A stretch of 5,249 bases of DNA from Clostridiales bacterium. Its GTDB lineage: Bacteria > Bacillota > Clostridia > Tissierellales > Sedimentibacteraceae. Both the position numbers and the translations under genes were made by a program. The notes under the pieces are model-generated. The model was given only the letters and a program-made list of their open reading frames with translations. It was not told where the DNA came from and did no database searches. Of this stretch, positions 1 through 5,233 are shown in pieces (the stretch's first letter is position 1; each line of letters starts with the position of its first letter). Location of the stretch: contig DMWH01000043.1 of the NCBI GenBank assembly GCA_003483345.1, positions 1 through 5,249 of the forward strand. Direction: 5' to 3'.

Positions 1-54
1 AGCAATAAGTGTGATTAATAAACCTATTGTATTAATAACTTCTCCTGGTGACAT
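1..54 (-). CDS. 5' end of an unidentified gene, probably a small membrane protein (partial, runs off the left edge)
   Basis: Only 18 codons are present, reading MSPGEVINTIGLLITLIA, and the frame stays open to the window edge. The start is an ATG at 54-52. It is supported by a GGAGG ribosome binding site at 67-63, eight bases upstream, and by a good promoter further up (92-120). After a short polar start the residues become uniformly hydrophobic (I, G, L, L, I, T, L, I, A), which is how a first transmembrane helix or an uncleaved signal anchor begins. The gene lies downstream of the permease terminator and has its own promoter, so it is probably a separate transcription unit. I do not recognise the family: eighteen residues are too few. 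Small membrane subunits of sodium pumps or transporters start in a similar way, but that is only a resemblance. Confidence 0.7.
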   Translation of the reverse strand, partial: MSPGEVINTIGLLITLIA

Positions 55-91
55 TAGAGCAGCCTCCGTTTGTTAGTATAATATTTTTTAC

Positions 92-120
92 AGTTTATCA
101 CAGCAAACAATTACTGTCAA
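92..120 (-). promoter_or_regulatory. Vegetative (sigma-A type) promoter for the left-edge gene
   Basis: Read on the minus strand, a perfect -35 TTGACA (120-115) is followed after exactly 17 bases by TAAACT (97-92). A TG one base before that hexamer makes it an extended -10 element. The predicted transcript starts near position 85, giving a leader of about 30 bases with a GGAGG ribosome binding site before the ATG at 54. The -10 matches the consensus at four of six positions, which the extended element and perfect -35 offset. It lies just past the terminator of the preceding permease gene, as expected for the start of a new unit. Confidence 0.75.
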
Positions 121-136
121 ACCTCTGTTTCAGTAA
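111..136. repeat. Inverted repeat overlapping the -35 box (possible operator)
   Basis: The outer arms are TTACTG (111-116) and CAGTAA (131-136). A nested pair AAAC/GTTT lies inside them, separated by a two-base offset and a four-base centre. The repeat covers the -35 element of the promoter at 92-120, so a protein bound here would interfere with polymerase. The arms are short and the region is AT-rich, so chance is a real alternative; no regulator can be named. Confidence 0.35.
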
Positions 137-153
137 AGTATTTCCTTAGTAAA

Positions 154-185
154 GATAAAAACAGGAGATTGTTACACAATCTCCT
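154..185 (-). terminator. Intrinsic terminator after the TRAP permease gene
   Basis: A perfect 10-base-pair stem (AGGAGATTGT, 163-172, with ACAATCTCCT, 176-185) encloses a three-base loop. On the minus strand it is followed at once by GTTTTTATCTTT (162-151), a good U-tract. It starts about 50 bases past the permease stop codon and closes the transporter unit. On the plus strand the following run is ATAAAAACC, so it would not work well in that direction. Confidence 0.9.
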
Positions 186-205
186 ATAAAAACCATATAA
201 AATTA

Positions 206-221
206 AATTGATGTATCAATT
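206..221. repeat. Short inverted repeat just past the permease stop codon
   Basis: Seven-base arms AATTGAT and ATCAATT are separated by GT. The repeat sits in the 3' untranslated stretch between the permease stop and its terminator. It is AT-rich and weak, with no clear role; it may add structure at the 3' end of the transcript. Confidence 0.3.
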
Positions 222-236
222 ATATATCAAATATTA

Positions 237-2369
237 CTAAATTGCAGTCTTTGCGACACGTCTTTTCTGTACCAAGTAAATCGCAAACATCAATGCACCG
301 CCTGCAATATCAGTAACCGTACCCGGGTCAACGAGAAGTAAACCCCCTATAATTAAAACAATACTTTCCCATATCTTGCAGTTGGTTTTAAAGTATCGGG
401 TGAATCCGGTAGCAAGACCAACCATACCGATAATAGCAGTAATAGCAGATTTCAATACCACAAAAGCGAATATAAGAGACGGATAACCCTCAGCGTTTAC
501 AAGTACTAAAATAGGGTTATACACCAACATATATGGTACAATATAAGCTGCAATACCGAGACGTGTTGCAATAAAGCCTGTTTTCATCGGGTTTCCGCCG
601 GATATACCGGCACCTGCAAAGGCAGCTAAAGCAACAGGTGGTGTGATATCAGCAACTATGCCGAAGTAGAAAACAAATATGTGTGCAGCAATCGGCGGAA
701 CATCTAAAGCTATAAGCGCCGGAGCAGAAATCGTAGCTTGAATGATATAGTTCGCAGTAGTGGGAACACCCATACCAAGTATGAGCGAGCTGAACATTGT
801 AAAGACCATAGTGAGCAGCAAACTGCCTCCTGCCAATGTAATAAGACCATCGGCCATCTTGAGACCAAGACCGGTCATTGTAACAACGCCGACGATAACA
901 CCTGCCGAACCGCAGGTTATGGCTACGGTAATAGCACTACGTGCACTCTCGTCAAGAGACTCAATAAACATTTTCACGAACTTGATAATATCAAATCTTT
1001 TGTCTTCTTTAAGAATATTTATAATCCATACAACTATACATCCTATAATACCATACATAGCCGCTCTCATCGCGGTACTACCGCCAATAAGCAAACCAAA
1101 TAACATTACAACCGGTATCATCATGTACCAGCCTTCTTTAAACAACTTTTTGGTATCAGGACGTTCCTCTTTAGGAAGACCCCTCAAATGAGTCTTAAGA
1201 GCTTCATAATGAACATTCAAAAATATACCGGTGAAATACAGTATAGCAGGAATAACAGCAGCAGTAGCGACTGTAGCATAAGGTACACCTACATATTCTG
1301 TCATAATAAAAGCTGCAGCACCCATTATTGGAGGCATAATCTGTCCACCTGTCGAGGCTGCCGCTTCGACCGCCCCGGCAAAATTAGCTTCATAACCCGT
1401 GTTTTTCATCAGAGGAATAGTTATGGAACCGGACCCAACAACGTTAGCAACAGAAGACCCGCTTACAGTCCCCTCTAAAGCACTGGCTACGACAGCTGCT
1501 TTAGCAGGTCCGCCGGCTTGACCACCAACGGCTCCCAAAGCAATATTTGTAATCCAATCACCTACACCGCTCTTCTTCAGGAAGGTAGCAAACACTAAAA
1601 ACAAGAAAATAAATGTAGATGATACATATATCGGCGTCCCCAGAATACCCTCACTTCCCAGCCATTCCGTACATACAACGCGTTTGAACGTGAATGGGGC
1701 ATGGAAGAGGAATGATGTTCTGGGAAGATGTTGACCAAGAAATGCATATAGCAAAAACACAGTAGCTACAGTAACAATAACCATACCGGCAACGCGACGA
1801 GCTGCTTCAAGCAGAAGAAGAATAGCAATGACACTTACAATAACATCTAACTGCGTGAACGATCCTGCACGCAATAGTAGTGCATCATAAAAAATAATAT
1901 GATAAGAGCCAACAAATACACTTAGTGCCGACAACACATAATCATACCATGGAATATGCTTTGTAAATTCTACAGACTTTCCCCTCTTAGCCGGATAAAG
2001 CAGATAAACCAAGGTCAGTGCTGCGGCCAAATGCGGTGCACGCTGAAGTGTAGACGGGAATGTGCCAAACATACCGGTATAAAGTTGGAAAACAGACCAT
2101 GCAACAGCAATACAAAATACCAACTTACCGGGAAACCCTATCAAACGACGGTATGCTGATTCCCTGTCATATTCCGCCATCAATTCGTCAGCATCAATTT
2201 CAGCCTTCTCACTTGAATAGTTAACTTCTTCCTTAATGGTATTGTTTTTTTCATTGATAACTGTATCGATGTTTTCTTTGTAAACGATATCCGTCTTTTC
2301 ATTATCAACGGTATCTATATTTTCTTCATCAACAGGGGGAATAAATTTTTCATTTTTGTCTTTACTCAT
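237..2369 (-). CDS. TRAP transporter fused permease, DctQ-DctM type (TAXI class)
   Basis: This is the membrane subunit of a TRAP uptake system. It moves an organic acid or amino acid into the cell using a sodium or proton gradient, after delivery by the receptor encoded just upstream. From the chosen start it has 710 residues. Residues 1-75 are a hydrophilic, mostly acidic cytosolic tail. About 80-215 hold several helices forming the DctQ-like small domain. About 245-700 form the DctM-like large domain. Family hallmarks include the glycine-rich GGQAGGPAKAA (282-292), LEGTVSGSSVANVVGSGSI (298-316), GGQIMPPIMGAAAF (341-354), LGMGVPTTANY (531-541) and ADITPPVALAAFAGAG (573-588). The ending DPGTVTDIAGGAL is also typical of fused TAXI permeases. 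The ATG at 2369 is chosen because AAGGAGG lies nine bases upstream. An in-frame TTG at 2477 would add 36 residues but lacks a ribosome binding site and would run through a hairpin. The stop is TAG at 239-237, and the gene is intact. The substrate is not readable from the permease. Confidence 0.95.
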   Translation of the reverse strand: MSKDKNEKFIPPVDEENIDTVDNEKTDIVYKENIDTVINEKNNTIKEEVNYSSEKAEIDADELMAEYDRESAYRRLIGFPGKLVFCIAVAWSVFQLYTGMFGTFPSTLQRAPHLAAALTLVYLLYPAKRGKSVEFTKHIPWYDYVLSALSVFVGSYHIIFYDALLLRAGSFTQLDVIVSVIAILLLLEAARRVAGMVIVTVATVFLLYAFLGQHLPRTSFLFHAPFTFKRVVCTEWLGSEGILGTPIYVSSTFIFLFLVFATFLKKSGVGDWITNIALGAVGGQAGGPAKAAVVASALEGTVSGSSVANVVGSGSITIPLMKNTGYEANFAGAVEAAASTGGQIMPPIMGAAAFIMTEYVGVPYATVATAAVIPAILYFTGIFLNVHYEALKTHLRGLPKEERPDTKKLFKEGWYMMIPVVMLFGLLIGGSTAMRAAMYGIIGCIVVWIINILKEDKRFDIIKFVKMFIESLDESARSAITVAITCGSAGVIVGVVTMTGLGLKMADGLITLAGGSLLLTMVFTMFSSLILGMGVPTTANYIIQATISAPALIALDVPPIAAHIFVFYFGIVADITPPVALAAFAGAGISGGNPMKTGFIATRLGIAAYIVPYMLVYNPILVLVNAEGYPSLIFAFVVLKSAITAIIGMVGLATGFTRYFKTNCKIWESIVLIIGGLLLVDPGTVTDIAGGALMFAIYLVQKRRVAKTAI
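2229..2324 (-). repeat. 48-base tandem repeat (two 16-residue units) in the permease N-terminal tail
   Basis: Permease residues 16-31 and 32-47 are two copies of a 16-residue unit. Both begin ENIDTV and continue (D/I)NEK: ENIDTVDNEK at 16-25 and ENIDTVINEK at 32-41. The second halves have diverged. At DNA level the copies are spaced exactly 48 bases apart, consistent with an in-frame duplication. The segment is highly charged and lies before the first membrane helix, so it should be on the cytosolic side. Its function is unknown. Confidence 0.75.
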
Positions 2370-2378
2370 AATGTAATA

Positions 2379-2385
2379 CCTCCTT
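2379..2385 (-). promoter_or_regulatory. Ribosome binding site that fixes the permease start
   Basis: AAGGAGG on the minus strand lies nine bases before the ATG at 2369-2367. It decides for the 710-residue product over the longer frame opening with TTG at 2477, which has no Shine-Dalgarno sequence. Confidence 0.85.
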
Positions 2386-2427
2386 AGTCTAGTTATTGGG
2401 TTTCTTCTATACAATGTTAAGTAGAAG

Positions 2428-2460
2428 AGAGCGAACCCCCCTATGGAAATGGTCCGCTCT
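2428..2460 (-). other. Intercistronic hairpin between TRAP receptor and permease genes
   Basis: In the minus-strand transcript AGAGCGGACC (2460-2451) pairs with GGTTCGCTCT (2437-2428) through ten pairs, one of them G-U, around a 13-base loop. It lies about 40 bases past the receptor stop codon and about 60 before the permease start. The bases after it (CTTCTACTTAAC) do not form a U-tract, so it is not a classical terminator. Such structures often protect the 3' end of an abundant upstream message or mark a processing site. That would suit a receptor needed in excess over its permease, but this role is inferred. Confidence 0.55.
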
Positions 2461-2501
2461 TGACCCAAATTATTCAAATAAAACTCATAGATATTTATAC
2501 T

Positions 2502-3533
2502 TTATTTGTTGTCAGGAACCTCGATACCCATTTCTGTGAAATATCTGGCAGCACCAGGATGGATAGGTGTTGTTATACCTTCAAGGGCTCCCTCAAGCTG
2601 AATTTCTTTACCGGTTGCATGAGCTGCTGCAACTTGTGCGTTGGTTTCATATAAAGCTTTGGTGATTTGATAAACAGTTTCTTCATCAAGGTCGGCACGG
2701 CAATACAGTGCAGCCTTGCAAGTAATGGTGTAATTGTCTTCTTCCTGGTCTTTATAAGTACCTGCAGGAATAATCTTACGAACGAAATATGGTTCTTCAG
2801 CCTGAATCGTTTCTAGTATTTCATCGCTGATATTAACGTAATTGAGGTCCATAACGGTAGCCATCTCAATAATGGAGGAAGCCGGAACAGCAAGTACGTT
2901 GCAAGCAGCATCAATGTGACCATCTTGCATCTTCGCAGCTGCATCACCGAAACTATCGCTTTGACGTTGAATGTCCTTGTCAATGTCTAAACCGGCAGCG
3001 GCAAGAACTTTCTCAGTCAATCCCACAGTACCGGAACCGGCTGGTCCTACAGCCACTTTCAGACCCTTAAGGTCCTCAACATTCTTTGCACCTGTTTTGG
3101 CATTGGCAACGATTTGATATACCTCGTTGTAAACAACGCCTATGGATGATACGTTAGTAACAGGAGCGTTAAACGCACCTTTGCCTGCAAAAGCGTTTGC
3201 AGCAACGTTATTCATAGCCATACCAAGATCCATTTCACCTGCATTAATCAAATTAATGTTCTCAACGGAAGCTCCTGAAGCTTGAGCGGTTACAGTTATC
3301 TGCTCATCTTTCAAGAAGTTGTTCCATGCATTAGCCATTGCACCACCGAGTGCAAAATATGTACCGCCGCTAGAGCCAGTACCCATAACCAGGTCAACAG
3401 GTCCCCTTGGTTCTTCAGCAGGTTCTTCTGCATCAGGTTCTTCATTGCTGGCAGGAGGTGGAGTTTCTTGACTGCAAGCAACAATTGAAAAAGCTAAAAT
3501 ACAAACAACAAATAGTAATAAAAGTTTCTTCAT
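2502..3533 (-). CDS. TAXI-family TRAP transporter solute-binding lipoprotein
   Basis: This is the extracytoplasmic receptor that captures the substrate and hands it to the fused permease encoded next. Of its 343 residues, 1-19 form a lipoprotein signal peptide: MKK, then a hydrophobic core, ending in lipobox I-V-A-C with Cys20 as the lipid-anchored residue. Residues 21-46 are a Pro/Glu-rich linker that tethers the domain to the membrane. The binding domain starts with the TAXI hallmark GTGSSGGTYFALGGAMANAW (51-70). It continues with SGAS(V)ENINLINAGEMDLGMA (86-106) and GLKVAVGPAGSGT (157-169), and ends with HPGAARYFTEMGI (325-337). Length and order are normal for the family. The start ATG (3533-3531) has GGAGGG at 3545-3540, six bases upstream; the stop is TAA at 2504-2502. 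Known TAXI receptors include glutamate binders, and the neighbouring glutamate aminomutase makes a glutamate-like ligand plausible, but the ligand cannot be read from the sequence. Confidence 0.95.
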   Translation of the reverse strand: MKKLLLLFVVCILAFSIVACSQETPPPASNEEPDAEEPAEEPRGPVDLVMGTGSSGGTYFALGGAMANAWNNFLKDEQITVTAQASGASVENINLINAGEMDLGMAMNNVAANAFAGKGAFNAPVTNVSSIGVVYNEVYQIVANAKTGAKNVEDLKGLKVAVGPAGSGTVGLTEKVLAAAGLDIDKDIQRQSDSFGDAAAKMQDGHIDAACNVLAVPASSIIEMATVMDLNYVNISDEILETIQAEEPYFVRKIIPAGTYKDQEEDNYTITCKAALYCRADLDEETVYQITKALYETNAQVAAAHATGKEIQLEGALEGITTPIHPGAARYFTEMGIEVPDNK

Positions 3534-3595
3534 TTTTTTCCCTCCAATTCAAATTCTTTGTTTCTTTTAATCTCCTCGATATTGAAAATCTATTA

Positions 3596-3618
3596 CTTCT
3601 TTTTATTCATAAAAGAAG
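3596..3618 (-). other. Weak hairpin in the leader of the TRAP receptor gene
   Basis: CTTCTTTT and AAAAGAAG are perfect eight-base arms around a seven-base centre, on either strand. It lies about 60 to 85 bases before the receptor start codon. The stem is entirely A/T-dominated and thermally weak; no U-tract follows on the minus strand. It may be incidental. Confidence 0.25.
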
Positions 3619-3621
3619 CAA

Positions 3622-3652
3622 ATTATGATTATCAAATATATCTTTATCGCAA
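3622..3652 (-). promoter_or_regulatory. Possible weak promoter for the TRAP receptor-permease unit
   Basis: On the minus strand TTGCGA (3652-3647) is followed after 19 bases by CATAAT (3627-3622). The spacing is longer than ideal. An alternative -10, GATAAT (3633-3628), lacks a good -35. An inverted repeat CGCAAT-A-ATTGCG at 3648-3660 overlaps the proposed -35 and could be an operator. A promoter is expected here because a terminator-like hairpin follows eam, but none of the matches is strong. Confidence 0.3.
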
Positions 3653-3679
3653 TAATTGCGCGGGAGCTTATGAGGTTTC

Positions 3680-3722
3680 AAAAATTCTGCCCGCACATTG
3701 CATATGCAATGTGCTATCGGGC
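3680..3722 (-). terminator. Probable terminator (or attenuator) directly after eam, built on a 22-base palindrome
   Basis: The hairpin begins on the base after the eam stop codon. An outer stem GCCCG/CGGGC (3722-3718 with 3693-3689) encloses, after a four-base one-sided bulge, an inner stem CACATTGC/GCAATGTG with an ATAT loop. The 22 bases at 3693-3714 form a perfect palindrome with half-site GCACATTGCAT. On the minus strand the stem is followed by AGAATTTTTG, a five-U run starting four bases after the stem. It is less canonical than the terminator at 154-185, so partial read-through into the TRAP genes is possible. Confidence 0.6.
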
Positions 3723-4985
3723 TTATTCATATGTTACATCAGCATCTTTGTTAGGATACTCAATTATCATACCTTCCCATGTTCTTATTGTTATTGTATC
3801 TCTGCCGCGTGAAATAACGTACTCAGGAAGCATTGGAGTCTTTCCTTTTCCTTTTGGTGCATTGACAATAAATGTAGGAATAGCTAAACCTGATGTATAT
3901 CCTCTTAAATGTTCCATTATTTCTATTCCAACATCTACACTTGTTCTAAAGTGTAATGTACCTACTACACCTTTTGCATGGAAAATATAATAAGGTCTTA
4001 CTCTGCAAGACAATAAACCTTGATTTAATCTCTTCATCACAAATTTATCATCATTAATGCCCCTTAATAATACTGATTGATTTCCAAGCGGTATTCCTGC
4101 ATCCGCCAACATTGTGCAAGCTTTTTTCGTTTCTTCCGTTATTTCTAATGGATTATTAAATTGTAAGTTAATAAATAAAGGATGATGTTTCTTTAGCATA
4201 TCACAGAATTCAGGTGTTACTCTTTGCGGTACTGTTACCGGCATCCTTGTACCTATACGTTTGTATTCAAGATGAGGTATATTATCTAATTGAGTTAATA
4301 ACCAATCTATTCTGTCATCTGACAGCGTTAAGGGGTCTCCTCCGGTTATCAATACATCTCTGATTTCTTCATTAGCTGCAATGTAATCTACTGCTGCTTG
4401 TAAATTTTCTTGAGGCTGAGCCGTATCAAATTCACCTATATTCCTTCTTCTTTGGCAGTGACGGCAATACATTCCGCATACATTTGTTACGTTAATTATC
4501 AATCTGTCCGGATATCTTCTTGTAATGCATGGTGCCGGATTAGTGAATTCTTCTCCCATAGGGTCAGCTTCACCTATTCCTTCAACAAGCTCTAACCCTG
4601 TTGGAATTGATTGTAAGTAAATCGGATTTTCATAATGATTTCCTTTTGGATCTATAATTGAAAGAAAATATGGTGATATAGCCCAGCGGAATTTTTCTCC
4701 TACTTTGTCAATATCGGCTTTTTGTTTGTCTGTCAAATCAATAAATTCACTTAAAGTTTCTGCATCATTTATTCTTTTAGCAATTTGCCAATGCCAGTCA
4801 TTCCATTCTTCATCCGTAGCATTGAAGTATTCTTTTATTTTCTTTTGTCTTTCCTTAATCTCATCTTGGAAATCTAAACCAAGAGGAATTTCTTTTTTAG
4901 CTTCCAAATATGGTTCAATTCTGCTTTTTAATACATTTGCACGTTCAAGGGAAATTTCTCTTGAAGTTTTTTTCATTTCACTCAT
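3723..4985 (-). CDS. eam: Glutamate 2,3-aminomutase (radical SAM, PLP-dependent)
   Basis: This enzyme converts L-glutamate to L-beta-glutamate by a radical 1,2-amino shift, using SAM, a [4Fe-4S] cluster and pyridoxal phosphate; it is cytosolic. The radical-SAM cysteines are C170, C174 and C177 (CGMYCRHC), followed by RRR (179-181). GGDPL is at 215-219 and the PLP-binding lysine is K382 in PKGKGKTP. In lysine 2,3-aminomutase two aspartates (293 and 330, Clostridium subterminale numbering) hold the lysine side-chain amine. Here the aligned residues, with the same 37-residue spacing, are K338 and N375, the change reported for clostridial glutamate 2,3-aminomutase. The C-terminal cysteines of the lysine enzyme's zinc site are absent, and its Cys268 is D313. 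The product has 420 residues, with an N-terminal part about 45 longer than the lysine enzyme before the cysteine motif. The ATG at 4985 has AAGGAGG six bases upstream; the stop is TAA at 3725-3723. A sigma-54-type promoter precedes it. Confidence 0.9.
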   Translation of the reverse strand: MSEMKKTSREISLERANVLKSRIEPYLEAKKEIPLGLDFQDEIKERQKKIKEYFNATDEEWNDWHWQIAKRINDAETLSEFIDLTDKQKADIDKVGEKFRWAISPYFLSIIDPKGNHYENPIYLQSIPTGLELVEGIGEADPMGEEFTNPAPCITRRYPDRLIINVTNVCGMYCRHCQRRRNIGEFDTAQPQENLQAAVDYIAANEEIRDVLITGGDPLTLSDDRIDWLLTQLDNIPHLEYKRIGTRMPVTVPQRVTPEFCDMLKKHHPLFINLQFNNPLEITEETKKACTMLADAGIPLGNQSVLLRGINDDKFVMKRLNQGLLSCRVRPYYIFHAKGVVGTLHFRTSVDVGIEIMEHLRGYTSGLAIPTFIVNAPKGKGKTPMLPEYVISRGRDTITIRTWEGMIIEYPNKDADVTYE

Positions 4986-5040
4986 AATAGTCCTCCTTAA
5001 TATTCTTAAATTCTTAGTTGGCTAACTACTCATTAACACT

Positions 5041-5058
5041 AAGCAAAATTCATGCCAA
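5041..5058 (-). promoter_or_regulatory. Sigma-54 (RpoN/SigL) -24/-12 promoter for eam
   Basis: Read on the minus strand the site is TTGGCATGAATTTTGCTT. It matches the general sigma-54 consensus YTGGCAYRNNNNTTGCW at every defined position. The -24 GG (5056-5055) and the -12 GC (5044-5043) are twelve bases apart, as required. The predicted start of transcription is near 5031, leaving a leader of about 46 bases with a strong ribosome binding site, a normal distance. Sigma-54 promoters need an enhancer-binding ATPase; its gene is not in this window, but room for its binding sites exists upstream. Sigma-54 control of amino acid catabolism is known in Clostridia. Confidence 0.75.
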
Positions 5059-5134
5059 AACAATATTTAAAAATTATTAATTCGGTAAATGTTTTCCTAA
5101 AATGATTAACTTATACCATAAATTTCTTAATTCT

Positions 5135-5153
5135 ATATGTTTTTTTTGCATAT
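5135..5153. repeat. Inverted repeat upstream of the sigma-54 site (possible activator binding site)
   Basis: ATATG (5135-5139) and CATAT (5149-5153) flank a nine-base T-rich centre. The centre of the repeat is about 113 bases upstream of the predicted sigma-54 start, within the usual range for enhancer-binding activator sites. Arms of five in AT-rich DNA are common by chance, so this is only a candidate. Confidence 0.25.
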
Positions 5154-5204
5154 TACTTTAAATATTAATTCTTTTTTGTATTTATTTTTTTGAAGACTTA
5201 ATGT

Positions 5205-5233
5205 ATTATACCAATATATAAATTCAAAGTCAA
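5205..5233 (-). promoter_or_regulatory. Vegetative promoter with perfect extended -10, far upstream of eam
   Basis: On the minus strand TTGACT (5233-5228) is followed after exactly 17 bases by a perfect TATAAT (5210-5205), with TG one base before it as an extended -10. Only one position of the -35 differs from consensus. The predicted start is near 5198, so a transcript reaching eam would carry an untranslated leader of about 213 bases that includes the sigma-54 site. It could give basal eam expression, or make a short leader RNA if transcription ends early. Confidence 0.7.

Noticed and set aside
75..82. AGTATAAT on the plus strand as a divergent promoter, or TATACT on the minus strand as a second -10
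   Set aside because: Neither has an acceptable -35 at 16-18 bases, and no plus-strand gene follows within the window.
738..1191. Plus-strand open frames inside the permease gene
   Set aside because: They lie antisense to a clearly conserved membrane protein; their compositions are what reverse reading of hydrophobic codons gives.
2370..2477. N-terminal extension of the permease to an in-frame TTG at 2477 (36 more residues)
   Set aside because: No ribosome binding site precedes the TTG, the extension runs through the intercistronic hairpin, and the ATG at 2369 has an AAGGAGG at ideal distance.
3625..3990. Plus-strand open frame of 121 codons overlapping the end of eam
   Set aside because: It is a shadow of eam on the opposite strand, spans the terminator hairpin, has no ribosome binding site and shows no recognisable protein family.
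3723..4985. Annotation of the aminomutase as lysine 2,3-aminomutase (KamA)
   Set aside because: Both side-chain-amine-binding aspartates are replaced (K338, N375) and the zinc-site cysteines are absent.
5077..5151. 24-codon open frame in the eam leader as a leader peptide
   Set aside because: No Shine-Dalgarno sequence lies before its ATG and it is not enriched in a single amino acid as attenuation peptides are; chance is likely in AT-rich DNA.
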